A DNA stretch of 43,760 nucleotides from a virus, in IMG/VR virus record IMGVR_UViG_3300028857_000012, positions 1 to 43,760 of that record, one strand, 5' to 3'. A program made the translations under genes and the position numbers. Shown piece by piece: positions 22,301 to 30,913 of the stretch; within the stretch, counting starts at the first letter, position 1; each line of letters starts with the position of its first letter. Under the pieces are notes generated by a model, which saw nothing but the letters and a program-made list of their open reading frames with translations, did not search any database and was not told the origin of the DNA.

Positions 22301-22786
22301 GTTGATTGGGTCAGTCAATATCTCTGCCGCTATTCCGCCAATTACCTGACCCTTCTGACTCTTGACGCCCATGTCTTTCATCATGTCAGCGCCGGAGTAT
22401 TTCTGCTCACCCGTCCAACCCTTCTTAAGAGCGTCGGCTACATTAACATTTCCTCCATGCAGGTCGTCCCTAACGGCTCTGAGTCCGACACGAACAGCGT
22501 CACCGGGCTTCTGTAGTGCTTCAAGCCCTTTATTCAATTCATGACCAAGACCGGAAAGTCCAAGCTTAGCGTCTTTATTCTGCACGGGAACACTCTGCCC
22601 GGAAGACTGTAGCCTGACCGTACCCATTGCAATCTTACGCTTAGCCGCCTCGGCGTCCTTTGCGGCCTTCGCTTTGTTAGCGGCGATCGCCGCGGCAACA
22701 GCCGCGGCGTCGTGTGTGTTATGAGCTCCGCCAAGAGCATCTTTTACTTTATTGAATCCCTTAGCTATTGTGCTGAATATGCTCAT
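19301..22786 (-). CDS. Large virion protein, probable internal/ejection protein, 1161 aa
   Basis: Last gene of the late operon. The N-terminus is Ala/Lys-rich and helical, then a Gly-rich hydrophobic stretch (GQVIGGIAAEILTDPINLIGGTGVGSLVKG, about residues 143-172), then long helical regions. The GGIAAEILTDPINLIGG type of segment is common in large podoviral internal or ejection proteins. No enzymatic motif is visible. Start ATG with AGGAGG upstream. It probably enters the host cell with the DNA or forms part of the trans-envelope conduit; this is inferred from size, order and composition. Confidence 0.65.
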   Translation of the reverse strand: MSIFSTIAKGFNKVKDALGGAHNTHDAAAVAAAIAANKAKAAKDAEAAKRKIAMGTVRLQSSGQSVPVQNKDAKLGLSGLGHELNKGLEALQKPGDAVRVGLRAVRDDLHGGNVNVADALKKGWTGEQKYSGADMMKDMGVKSQKGQVIGGIAAEILTDPINLIGGTGVGSLVKGAATGRRATLAEETLSKYEKYEKAKKITKATEELQKIHGVTSKRDLAKSLDVPYATIDENIYAHSLGLDAKSVGTTEHAAKVSEHAAQSRAAAQASADAHAGAGIKIAGKQLVSGKKMQDIGANARISLGGAHNSDTALSKAGNLAGDAFSNSHVAGLTPQEETLFKKFNNTQQGMQNLADHTSSKVFRNIAALQRGTLVRGHDVDKVMDRLIVKKGAGLTTEEWDTVITDTPRKVKAAEELAQQFPDIVKDPANMTLLDLKNIYTSSLKGVGMHEKSLGILHNVEDQFVKGIDKTGKDAPTYFPRVINHEINSQMRKGGMTRNLNIQNTFNTARNAEYKNLTAEEINAKIRDKLNSSGKTVPDDYKFLEESALASFMTRQLSSNKMVADRTTINEALGTFGKRIKSASDAKQAMYEGYDIVVPVAKVKMFSVDGLEKGIKQYTDNLPGSVGTTQMPEGFSAGFTDLTGTKEASALQKLLENHGDALTKISEQDAKNLVGSADLEMYALPKGMADKYNRTSKVQLTNGASAMVNVVNKFYGAWKPLVTGMNVKYHLRNIASGTFNNFLNLGTAIADPTTQRAAVMVAAHGGGSAGKSLINISGKEYTAKEIYEEMVQNNALGTFMLTDSNTLKHGTAEDMLRRNSGGLGERLVSHPAATVSAGSRAVGNRAEEYIRAVNYIANRKAGLSPEVAAEMVQKYQFDYQDISEFEKNIKLVLPFYTWARKNIPLQVESILNDPRPYVALSRATKVGSEVTGTNYEDVPDYERRNFAVPYENTADGRTKMLDFGAPAGDLYFNGADAASMLNPMIKIPIEVGTGYNFLTGGSLYSQDGSATAMTDLASPSTATGRLIANNPYLQNILAKNPKAATAIDRVAGSTGALNDLNKYLAPADRVPGSVQGSRDANTTPGVRGAVQRMTTSNMVKYLDPQQAATNRDRDYASQLAALIGNKKKMGAVIKTINQATGSNNGDWYDTYQINPDYYNQQK

Positions 22787-22797
22787 ATCCAGTCCTC

Positions 22798-25644
22798 CTA
22801 TTTCAACCCTGCGTTAGTAAGAGCTACACTTACCGCGTTCTGAACATCAGACTCCGTTCCTCCGTACAGTGCGGCCGCGGCTCTAACTGCGGACTGTACT
22901 GACGATTTGGTTGGATGCCCTACATGGAGAGCGTTGCTTGCGGCCTCCACCAGTTTGGCTAGCGCAGTAGTTGATACCGACTTTGCTCCTGATGATTTGT
23001 GTGTAGCGCTGTACTGAGAAGTGTTGGCTTTCTGCTGTTGAATCTTGAGTGTTCCCTGCTTGTACGCGGCGTCTATGGCGTTCTTCTTTTGTGTCTCAGA
23101 GAGTGCCGCCCACTTGTACCCCATTGCGGCGGCGTTTGCTTTAGCATCAGCAATCGCCTTCGCCTCTGCTGTTGCAGTATCCGCGTCTGTTTCGTACTTT
23201 GACTGCTCCAACGTCTGCTGTTTCTCCACATAGTCAAGCGCTGTGGAGTAGGCCTGATTTATTAGGTTGCCTTTCAGGGTATCCTTCTGCGACTCTGCGT
23301 TATCCTTGATTTTCTGCTCCATTGATAGCTCTAAGTCAGAGTTGAACATTCCTCTTGCCGCCATAGTCTCTTTCAGTGCGGCGATGTCATCCTCTGCCTG
23401 TGCGTCGATAGCGGCGTACTGCGAGTCAAGATACTCCTGATTTGCGTCAAGTATCTGACCAACAATATCGCTGATTGTGGTATCCTCTTCTGCCGTGGTG
23501 TCTTCCAATGTCGGGTCTTGCGATGCAAATCCGCCGGTGTTAGGAAGTCCGTTTTCATCTAGTGTCGTCTCGCTACTACCTCCGTTGCTTGCGGTGTAGT
23601 CAGGATTATTGTACCAAAAGTGCTGTTTTCCGGAGGCATCAACCGTAGATACTACTGAATCTGTTGGGATTGGCTGTGACAAAGCCTCGTCTACATAGGT
23701 GTGCCCGTCAGGGCCTATATACCCGGAGTTTTCGTCATACCCACCAGCAGAGTTCAATGTGTAATACTTCGTAGGAGTTGCTCCACCTGCCCCGGTATAA
23801 GCACTTCCCGTACCAGTTCCACCAGTCATACCAGTAGGTGAGTATGTGCTACCGTAAGCCCCTTCTCCCATACCAGTATCGCCTCCAGTTCCTATCCCAG
23901 TATCCATCGATGACGTTGACATAAGCAATGGGCTCGCGCTTCTAGCGATGGTTGCGGAAGTATTGGCAGCAGGTACGGCAGTATCCGCACCAGTATCCTC
24001 ACCATTGGAATAGTCTATGATATCCTGCAAGTCTTGATCTGTTGTTTTTCCGGTGCCATCACCATTTTTCTGATCTTTAGAAGTGCTACCAAGCATGTAC
24101 AAACCTAGCCCGCCTAGCCCGCCTACTGCCGTGGCCGCCCTACCAATTTTAAAAGCCTTACTGCTTTTTATTTTCTGAAATACACTCTTAGGTGTCTCTA
24201 CTTTATTCTTCAAATTGCTTGCGGCATCGTCGGCGGCCTGCTCTTCTGCGGTGAGCGGAAATCCTTCTGTTCCGTTATTCGCGTTGTCAATTGCCACGTC
24301 TTTTACGGAACTCGGAGTCTCACGTTCCTTTGATTTTGCCTTTTCCGCCATTATGCCATCAGCCTCTGTTGTATTCACAGCCGCTGGCGGCTCTGTGGTA
24401 GTCTTTCCTAGTCTCACTCTAGACTCTTCTATGAGTTTAGCGTCGGCGGAGTCTTGCGCGGCGAGTTGAGAAGGCGTCATGGATTCGGGCGCTGATGGTT
24501 TAACAGTTTGCTTCTTCCCCGGATCCCTAGTTGATCTCGGCAACTCTGCTGATTTTGGAGCCTCCGTGACGGCTTGTTTTACTGCACTTGCGGCGGCGTT
24601 TGCGTTTTTAAGGGCATCGCTGGCCGTTTTGAATGTTGTAGCGTCAAGTTGCCCGTTGTGCGCAAGATTTGATATCATGCTTTGCGCTGATGTTAGTGAG
24701 ACTTTATCTGCAACCATCTTGTTCACCATAGCCACCACTTCTGCCTTGGTTTCCAATTTTACACCCGCATCTGAGATGGCCTGAAATAAATCTCTTCCGG
24801 GCACACTTTCTATAATTTTCGATGCCTCGCTTATAACGGCCTTTCCAACTCCCTTGAGCGCCTTTGCCCCTACTTTTTCAACGCCGTTTATACTTCCGAG
24901 CACCATGTTCATAGCACTAGGCTGTGCCGCGGCACCTAAGGCAAGTACGTTCTTCTTTTGCGCCGACTGAATTACCGCCTTGTTTCCCGATTTCACCGCC
25001 TGCTTAAACGCCAAGTCTGCGGATGCTTTGTTTGCATCAAGAGTTGATTGCTCTTTTGTTGGCGCATACAGCGCCTTAGCGACGCCGTTTACCTGCTCCC
25101 ATACCTTTTTTGCCCCAGTGTCAGCTGTCAGCACGTCGCCGCCAAACTTCTTCACGGCGGAGACAGCGGAAGTTAGCGCAGGTGAATAATTGCTTTTCAC
25201 AGCGGAAGATGTAGGCGCCCCTGTTATAGACGCCCTTGTAGGTGTTACCGCCTTTGCTGATGTTACTGGCGATGCTACCGTAGACGTTGCAGGGGCCTTT
25301 ACTGTTGTAGATGACGAGGAAGAGGGCATTCCAGACATAGACGCCCTAGTAGGTGTTACTGCCGCCGTAGTGACCTTAGGTGCGGTATACGCTGTATCTA
25401 CAGCCTTGAATCCAGCAGATGTTGGAGTTTCCAGCTTCACGCTGTACAGCCCACTTTCCTTGTTATATTGTGCTCCAGCGGTTCCCTTTGCTACTACTTG
25501 ATAGTTTCCGCCCTGCGTTTTTACAACGGCTCCTACAGCGGGCTTAGTCGGAACGACCGCCTTCGGGAGCGTCTCTTGGTTTGATGTGCCTTTCTTGTAA
25601 GCTGTATCTACAGCCTTGAACCCAGTAGAACTTAATGAGGCCAT
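22798..25644 (-). CDS. Low-complexity virion protein with internal repeats, 948 aa
   Basis: The N-terminal third is Ala/Thr/Val/Ser-rich with duplicated units: GFKAVDTAY occurs twice and VTPTRAS...G.P twice, matching DNA repeats near 25390/25600 and 25230/25345. A small hydrophobic Gly-rich helix (AATAVGGLGGLGLYML, about residues 498-517) could cross a membrane. A Gly/Thr/Ser region follows, then a long helical C-terminus (EYLDSQYAAIDAQAEDDIAALK...). It pairs with the 1161-aa protein as a second putative internal or ejection protein. No known domain is certain. Confidence 0.6.
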   Translation of the reverse strand: MASLSSTGFKAVDTAYKKGTSNQETLPKAVVPTKPAVGAVVKTQGGNYQVVAKGTAGAQYNKESGLYSVKLETPTSAGFKAVDTAYTAPKVTTAAVTPTRASMSGMPSSSSSTTVKAPATSTVASPVTSAKAVTPTRASITGAPTSSAVKSNYSPALTSAVSAVKKFGGDVLTADTGAKKVWEQVNGVAKALYAPTKEQSTLDANKASADLAFKQAVKSGNKAVIQSAQKKNVLALGAAAQPSAMNMVLGSINGVEKVGAKALKGVGKAVISEASKIIESVPGRDLFQAISDAGVKLETKAEVVAMVNKMVADKVSLTSAQSMISNLAHNGQLDATTFKTASDALKNANAAASAVKQAVTEAPKSAELPRSTRDPGKKQTVKPSAPESMTPSQLAAQDSADAKLIEESRVRLGKTTTEPPAAVNTTEADGIMAEKAKSKERETPSSVKDVAIDNANNGTEGFPLTAEEQAADDAASNLKNKVETPKSVFQKIKSSKAFKIGRAATAVGGLGGLGLYMLGSTSKDQKNGDGTGKTTDQDLQDIIDYSNGEDTGADTAVPAANTSATIARSASPLLMSTSSMDTGIGTGGDTGMGEGAYGSTYSPTGMTGGTGTGSAYTGAGGATPTKYYTLNSAGGYDENSGYIGPDGHTYVDEALSQPIPTDSVVSTVDASGKQHFWYNNPDYTASNGGSSETTLDENGLPNTGGFASQDPTLEDTTAEEDTTISDIVGQILDANQEYLDSQYAAIDAQAEDDIAALKETMAARGMFNSDLELSMEQKIKDNAESQKDTLKGNLINQAYSTALDYVEKQQTLEQSKYETDADTATAEAKAIADAKANAAAMGYKWAALSETQKKNAIDAAYKQGTLKIQQQKANTSQYSATHKSSGAKSVSTTALAKLVEAASNALHVGHPTKSSVQSAVRAAAALYGGTESDVQNAVSVALTNAGLK

Positions 25645-25656
25645 GTGTACCCCTCC

Positions 25657-25941
25657 TTACTGCGGCGAAACGCCTAATTTAATCGCTATGTATCCTAATA
25701 CGATTAGTATACACCAGTTACGAACCATTGTGGTAGTGCTTTCCCATCTGATACCCGGCTTAGCCTTTAGTATGCTTACGTCAGTCTGTATGTTGATTAT
25801 AGCAGTGGCTATCCCATCAATCTTTACATTCATACCTGAGAAATTGATGGCAGTCTCGTAGCCCCGTTCGCTTACCTTGTCGATGTCATCCTGCGCCTTA
25901 AGCAATGCCGGGCACGGGCATACTCTCTCTTTCTCTTCCAT
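25657..25941 (-). CDS. XhlA-like lysis-associated membrane protein
   Basis: 94 aa with an amphipathic, helical N-terminal two-thirds (DDIDKVSERGYETAI...IATAIINIQTDVSILKAK) and one C-terminal membrane helix (NWCILIVLGYIAIKLGV). This layout matches XhlA-type proteins of Bacillota phages, which associate with the membrane and help the holin and endolysin. It lies between the second membrane protein and the virion genes, within the lysis block. An AAGGGGGG site precedes the ATG. Confidence 0.68.
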   Translation of the reverse strand: MEEKERVCPCPALLKAQDDIDKVSERGYETAINFSGMNVKIDGIATAIINIQTDVSILKAKPGIRWESTTTMVRNWCILIVLGYIAIKLGVSPQ

Positions 25942-25952
25942 GTCGTCCCCCC

Positions 25953-26198
25953 TTATTTACACTCTTCCTCAAGTTCCTCTACCGCGTCTATAGCAGAGTT
26001 GATAACCTTCCTAGCTAATTCTAAATCAATTTTTCCCTGCGTGATAATTGCTACAGTGGAGGGAACAATTGCTACAATTGCCCCGACTACTATATCAGCT
26101 ACCGATTGCCGCATTCCAAATATCATCATAATTCCTGTGATGGTGGATGCTGAGGCGAGTAGGAACTTCCTACTCGCGAACTTCTTTAATGCCTTCAT
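25953..26198 (-). CDS. Probable holin, 81 aa
   Basis: A basic N-terminus (MKALKKFASRK) is followed by two hydrophobic segments (FLLASASTITGIMMIFGM and ADIVVGAIVAIVPSTVAII) and a charged C-terminal helix ending EELEEECK. Size and topology fit a class II-type phage holin. It lies directly downstream of the endolysin and upstream of the XhlA-like gene. An AGGAGG site precedes ATG. The holin call is from context and topology. Confidence 0.65.
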   Translation of the reverse strand: MKALKKFASRKFLLASASTITGIMMIFGMRQSVADIVVGAIVAIVPSTVAIITQGKIDLELARKVINSAIDAVEELEEECK

Positions 26199-26209
26199 AT
26201 GTACCTCCT

Positions 26210-26665
26210 CTACCCCATTATTGGGGCATACTTCCTGAATACAGCGGATGACGTGGTGTTTGTCTCAATCGGCTGAATGTGCCACACCTCGCCTTTTTTT
26301 ATAAGAGGCTTGCAGAGCCCATACTTAGCCAGCTCCGCATTTGTTGCCTCATAGAGCGGTGATCCGATCAGGATATCTACAGCTAGGCGGTATTCGTGCG
26401 CCGAGCTTCCCGGCTTCGCGGCGAGCTTGATTCCGCGCTTGCCGAGTTTCTTGGTCTTCTTGTACACTAGGTACTCTTGATAATATTCATTTTGCACTGC
26501 ATACGATCTGTACGGATTTCCGTTGATGTGTGACTGCTCTTCCTTGTCCCTAGAGAACGCCGCCAACCGGTGGCAGAACTCAGGGTCGAGGTCTTTCCAC
26601 ATACCAATCAGCCATACATACGGATCTGCCTGCGGATATTTACCTGTTACTAGTCTAGTCTTCAT
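26210..26665 (-). CDS. M15-family peptidase endolysin (D-Ala-D-Ala carboxypeptidase type)
   Basis: 151 aa, a single catalytic domain. Zinc ligands of the M15/VanY family are visible: H90 and D97 in SSAHEYRLAVDI and H129 in EVWHIQP. The usual glycine in SxHxxGxAxD is replaced by R here. It should cut the stem peptide of peptidoglycan. There is no cell-wall-binding domain and no signal peptide, so release depends on the neighbouring holin. It is the first gene of the lysis block after the tail fibre. Confidence 0.88.
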   Translation of the reverse strand: MKTRLVTGKYPQADPYVWLIGMWKDLDPEFCHRLAAFSRDKEEQSHINGNPYRSYAVQNEYYQEYLVYKKTKKLGKRGIKLAAKPGSSAHEYRLAVDILIGSPLYEATNAELAKYGLCKPLIKKGEVWHIQPIETNTTSSAVFRKYAPIMG

Positions 26666-26680
26666 TGTTGTACCCCCCTA

Positions 26681-29600
26681 TTATGCTTGGGTGTTAAGTT
26701 GTAGCAAGTCCCACGTTGAGTCGGTCGAGTTATACATGAAAGTGCAATACATTGTCTTGCTTAGTACGGTCGTCGTGGGAAGTGTCGCCCCCATACTGCG
26801 GAATATGGCGTTCCATGTAAGTGCTCTTGCGGTAGCGTTGTCTTTAAATCGAATGACAAGCTCCTGACCGTTAGTGGGTGTTCCGGTTGGAGCGGATATC
26901 GTTGCGGCGACAGCTAACGCAGTGACGGTATACAGGTCCGTGGTGTCCCCGTTGATCGCGATCGGTGTTCCGGACGCCACGGTATTGACTCTCTTTGTGA
27001 TACGCTTGTTCGTTAGGGTATCCGTGGTCGCTCTTGCTACAACAGTATCAGCAGAAGTCGGGAGAGTGAGTGTATTGGTGGGAGTCAATATGCTTGTGAT
27101 CTTTGGGGTGGTCAGGGTTTTATTTGTAAGTGTTTCTGCCCCCGTCAATGTCGCCCCAGATATTCCCTCAATACAGACTTGGGCTAAATCCCACCGCGTA
27201 TCTACGGCATTATAGACCAACCATATTATCATCATTTTTCCGAGTACGGTTGTTGTTGGGAGTGCTGTCCCTACCCCGCGATAGATCGCGTTCCAAGCTA
27301 GGGTCTGTGCGGTACCATTATCTTTGATTCGGATAATAAGTTGCTGTCCCTCCGTCGGTGTCCCGGTCGGCGCGCCGAAAGTCGCGGTACCCGCTAACGC
27401 GGTAATAACGTATACATCGGCGGCGGTCAGATCGGGGATCGGTGTCGCGCTTGATACAATCGTAGTAATTCTAGGGTTTATTCGTTTGTTTGTCAGCGTG
27501 GTGGTTAGACTGTCATAATAGGTTTTAATCAAAGCCTTAACATTGGCCCACCCTGACTTCTTTTCATACTTAGCGCTCGTATCGAAAAACCGAATCATAT
27601 CGTCGTCAGCGAGGTCATTGAACTCCTGTGTTTGCCCATAGGTGTTATGGAGCGGTCTGTCTGCTCCGAGAACGAGGGGGTTCGTTCCTTTCGGATAATC
27701 CGTACCGCCCCAATCAACGCTAATGGAGTTGTTATTGCAGGATATTACCTTCGTACCTAATCCTCCGGGTATATACATCGAAACGGAATTTTCGTTGCCA
27801 GTAAAGATATTATCATCAATCGTGATATTGCTGGCGTAAGCATCCGTGATATCGATAAATAGGCCTTTATCCATTCCAATACAAGTGTTGTGCCTAAATG
27901 TGATATTGCTGGCATGATGCCCAGTATATTGTGAAAGCCACATAGAAGCATATCCGCAATCTACGAAGTGGTTATCGTGCACATTGATAGTGTCGCTTGT
28001 TCCGCCAGTCTCAGCGGATATGATTAGTCCCTGCACGCAGTTCTTTACTGTGTTGTTGCTGATTTCTATGTACTGATTTGTTGCCGCAGTAGCGTCACAG
28101 TAGATTCCTACACCAGCGTTATTTGGCACATCATAAGTGTCGTTGTACCCGTACTCATATGAGTCGTGCACGAAATTGTGGAATATTAGACCGTGCGTAC
28201 ATCCGTCTTTAAAGTCTATCCCCTCGCGTCTCATGCCTCCTACATCACAGAACGAAACCGTTACATTAGAGCTATGCACGATGGAAAGGGCCTCCTGCTC
28301 ATTGAGGTAGTTAGAGTTTTCTATCTTACAACCGTCAATCAACACGTTGTCACTGTACCAAAAATGTATACCGGACATAGCGGTGTTATTCGTACTGCAT
28401 CCCCGGATGACAATGTGCGAGTTATTGGTTGTATCGTCAACGTCTCCGATTCCCATACCGTCACAGTTTACAACAGCCATGTCGAAAACCCTGACCCATG
28501 ACTGGCTGTGGATATCTATGTACGGCTGATAATGGTAAGACGATGCTATCCCAGTGCCGTCCACTACTACTTTTTCGCTTGGGAATGGTCTGAGTGTTAT
28601 GAAACTGTTAGTGCTTCCGCTCTTATAGAACTTCACACGCTCGTTGTACGTTCCTTCACGGACATACACAGTATCGCCTCCTGTAACGGGAGACGCCGCT
28701 TCTAAGGCTTTATTGATGGTAAGCCAAGGAGCGGAAAACGATCCATTTCCAGACGTATCGTTTCCTGTTTTCGCAACAAAATAGCAGTGAGCTTTGTCGT
28801 ATCTTATGATATCTGCGAAAGCGAGGGCGTCGCTCAATGTGGTTGCTGTTACTCCGCCTCCTCCTGCCGCGTTTAACTGTGCTTGAATAGATGATGTAAC
28901 ACCATCTAAGTACCCAAGTTCATCGGAACTCACATTTCCTATACTTGTAGTCGATGGGAGGACTACGGTTCCTGTAAGTGTTGGGCTATCGGATCCCACT
29001 TTGGCATTTAACTGTGTTTGTATAGCCGAGGTAACTCCAGCTAGGCAGTTAAGTTCTGCGGGGGATATTGCCGCAGCTCCTTGCGCGAACCGAATATCTG
29101 TCACATTTGCGTCACCTATCACCACTTGGTTGTTCGCCGTTGTATAAGTGTTAGCGCCAAGCGCCATGCTATTACTGGCGTCTACCTTTTGAGATGTATG
29201 GTTTCCAGCCCCGTAACCGACTCCAGTATTTAAGTGCCCTGTTGTTATTTTTCCCAAGGAGCCGACTCCAGCCGCCGTATTCTCTCCCCCCGACGTGTTA
29301 TACGCTAAAGCGTCCTCCCCTACTGCCACATTATAACTACCGTTTATGTTGTAAAAAAGAGCCGACTCGCCAACGGCTGTATTTGAATTGCCTGATGTAT
29401 TCTCGTGTAAGGCGCTTGATCCTATCGCTGTATCTAAGTTTCCGTTTACGAGTGAAATTAAAGCATTTTTACCAAATTTGGTATTGGCGGTAGTTGGGGT
29501 AGTCACTTTTCCTGCGAGAGATGTTCCAACCTCCTGCAATGCTAACTCTACAGTAGCCCCAGTATAATAATACCCAGCATCGGCAATTGATACCGCCGCC

Positions 29601-30901
29601 GCCGTTGATGCCCCGCCATCTCCCCTGTCTCCCTTTATCGCCACTGGAACCCAGTAGTTGGTATCGGTAGGCAAATGCCCAAGCGACGGAGCCACCTCAC
29701 AACGATATGAGGAACCGTTGTAATATACACAGTTCTCATAGTTATACGAAGTAGTAGGGCTATACGCCCCAAAATATGATCTGTTCATCTGCGAAATATC
29801 TCGTATATTCTCATTTTCTACTCTGATCGCCTCCCCGGACTCTCGCGTATCCTCCGCACCTGCGCGACTCTGTTCCGCACTTACCCTAATGTATTCCGCT
29901 CCAAGGCGCGTGATCTCTTGTGAGTTTCTTAATATCTCTGCGTTAGACCGGTTTCCCTCTGCCGTGTTTCTAATACCCTCAGAAGTGACACGGGTACTCT
30001 CGTTACTGATACGTGTATTCTCATTGCCAGTTCTCGTATTCTCATTGCCAGTTCTCGTATTCTCATTGCCAGTTCTCGTATTCTCATTGCCAGTTCTCGT
30101 ATTCTCGCTAGCAACACGGGCCGACTCTGCCCCGACTCTACCGGTTGATCCGGAACCTTCTGCCGATACCCTTGCATTTTCCTGCGTTACGCGTGTAGCT
30201 TCCTCGGAAGCCCAGTCAATATCTCCTATCTTTGCCCACTGCTGATACACAGCACCTGTAATAGCAATGCAGGTATATGCGGACTGTTTCCCGTCACCGT
30301 CATCAAGCACGATTCTCTGATCTGTTAATGTATTCCCAGTGAGTGGCAATGCCTCTTTATTAGCCACAGAGGTCTTCCAAGAAGCATCCGCCATATTCGG
30401 CTTATTTGTCAGGTTATTCCAATGAAGCAGAGCCCCCCCGGAAGCCTGCATTTCAGACTTTGTATAGCGCAAAGAATCCGCAGAATCAACATACGCTTTA
30501 TTTGCCACCTGTGTTCCAGTTGTAGGCGTGGGTACAATAGGGGACAATGGGAATGTCTTTACACCCCCTATCGACTCACTTTCTATCAGGCTTACCTTTT
30601 GCGTCAGTTGTAGCTGTACAGGGCCCACCACATCATTGATGAAGTTAAGCTGATTTGTTGTCGTTGTTACTCCGTGCAACTTATTAAGCTCTGTGGCTGT
30701 AGAAGTAAGAGCAACATTCTCATTGATTTTAGGTGACATAAGTGTCTTTCCTGTCAGCGTCTCTGCCTTTGTAGGCAATGCTATGATAGCGTCACTATTG
30801 CTATTATGCGCTGACACCAATTGATCAAGCTCGGCATCTACCTGCCCGCTGTAAGCCTTGTCCCCCGGGTTTAAATTATATAGCCTAGAAATTGTTGACA
30901 T
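26681..30901 (-). CDS. Mosaic tail fibre/spike protein, 1406 aa
   Basis: Receptor-binding protein candidate. Order: N-terminal particle-binding region; a helical segment with a 7-residue R-x3-E-N period (about 229-370), including four identical ENTRTGN-type repeats; a small CBM5/12-like module (YSPTTSYNYENCVYYNGSSY, about 370-420); KGDRGDGG; YadA-like head repeats (NTAVGESAL, NVAVGEDAL, about 470-560); a right-handed beta-helix of pectate-lyase type (about 707-1053); and two copies of a C-terminal module (about 1157-1240 and 1313-1403). Trimeric assembly is likely. The beta-helix may bind or degrade a surface polysaccharide. The endolysin gene follows. Confidence 0.88.
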   Translation of the reverse strand: MSTISRLYNLNPGDKAYSGQVDAELDQLVSAHNSNSDAIIALPTKAETLTGKTLMSPKINENVALTSTATELNKLHGVTTTTNQLNFINDVVGPVQLQLTQKVSLIESESIGGVKTFPLSPIVPTPTTGTQVANKAYVDSADSLRYTKSEMQASGGALLHWNNLTNKPNMADASWKTSVANKEALPLTGNTLTDQRIVLDDGDGKQSAYTCIAITGAVYQQWAKIGDIDWASEEATRVTQENARVSAEGSGSTGRVGAESARVASENTRTGNENTRTGNENTRTGNENTRTGNENTRISNESTRVTSEGIRNTAEGNRSNAEILRNSQEITRLGAEYIRVSAEQSRAGAEDTRESGEAIRVENENIRDISQMNRSYFGAYSPTTSYNYENCVYYNGSSYRCEVAPSLGHLPTDTNYWVPVAIKGDRGDGGASTAAAVSIADAGYYYTGATVELALQEVGTSLAGKVTTPTTANTKFGKNALISLVNGNLDTAIGSSALHENTSGNSNTAVGESALFYNINGSYNVAVGEDALAYNTSGGENTAAGVGSLGKITTGHLNTGVGYGAGNHTSQKVDASNSMALGANTYTTANNQVVIGDANVTDIRFAQGAAAISPAELNCLAGVTSAIQTQLNAKVGSDSPTLTGTVVLPSTTSIGNVSSDELGYLDGVTSSIQAQLNAAGGGGVTATTLSDALAFADIIRYDKAHCYFVAKTGNDTSGNGSFSAPWLTINKALEAASPVTGGDTVYVREGTYNERVKFYKSGSTNSFITLRPFPSEKVVVDGTGIASSYHYQPYIDIHSQSWVRVFDMAVVNCDGMGIGDVDDTTNNSHIVIRGCSTNNTAMSGIHFWYSDNVLIDGCKIENSNYLNEQEALSIVHSSNVTVSFCDVGGMRREGIDFKDGCTHGLIFHNFVHDSYEYGYNDTYDVPNNAGVGIYCDATAATNQYIEISNNTVKNCVQGLIISAETGGTSDTINVHDNHFVDCGYASMWLSQYTGHHASNITFRHNTCIGMDKGLFIDITDAYASNITIDDNIFTGNENSVSMYIPGGLGTKVISCNNNSISVDWGGTDYPKGTNPLVLGADRPLHNTYGQTQEFNDLADDDMIRFFDTSAKYEKKSGWANVKALIKTYYDSLTTTLTNKRINPRITTIVSSATPIPDLTAADVYVITALAGTATFGAPTGTPTEGQQLIIRIKDNGTAQTLAWNAIYRGVGTALPTTTVLGKMMIIWLVYNAVDTRWDLAQVCIEGISGATLTGAETLTNKTLTTPKITSILTPTNTLTLPTSADTVVARATTDTLTNKRITKRVNTVASGTPIAINGDTTDLYTVTALAVAATISAPTGTPTNGQELVIRFKDNATARALTWNAIFRSMGATLPTTTVLSKTMYCTFMYNSTDSTWDLLQLNTQA
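30015..30098 (-). repeat. Four perfect 21-bp tandem repeats in the tail fibre gene
   Basis: The unit GTATTCTCATTGCCAGTTCTC (+ strand, split here as 20 bases plus C) is repeated four times exactly from 30015 to 30098, with partial units on both sides. Each unit encodes seven residues in the coiled-coil segment. Perfect identity at the DNA level indicates recent slippage; copy number may vary between phages. Confidence 0.92.
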
Positions 30902-30913
30902 TGTAGACCCTCC

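Noticed and set aside
19491-25501. Long rightward open frames (up to 164 codons) opposite the two large virion genes
   Set aside because: They are antisense shadows of Ala/Ser/Thr-rich genes, have no ribosome binding sites and no recognisable protein features.
30015-30098. CRISPR-like direct repeats
   Set aside because: The four 21-bp units are contiguous with no spacers and encode a 7-residue period inside the tail fibre frame.
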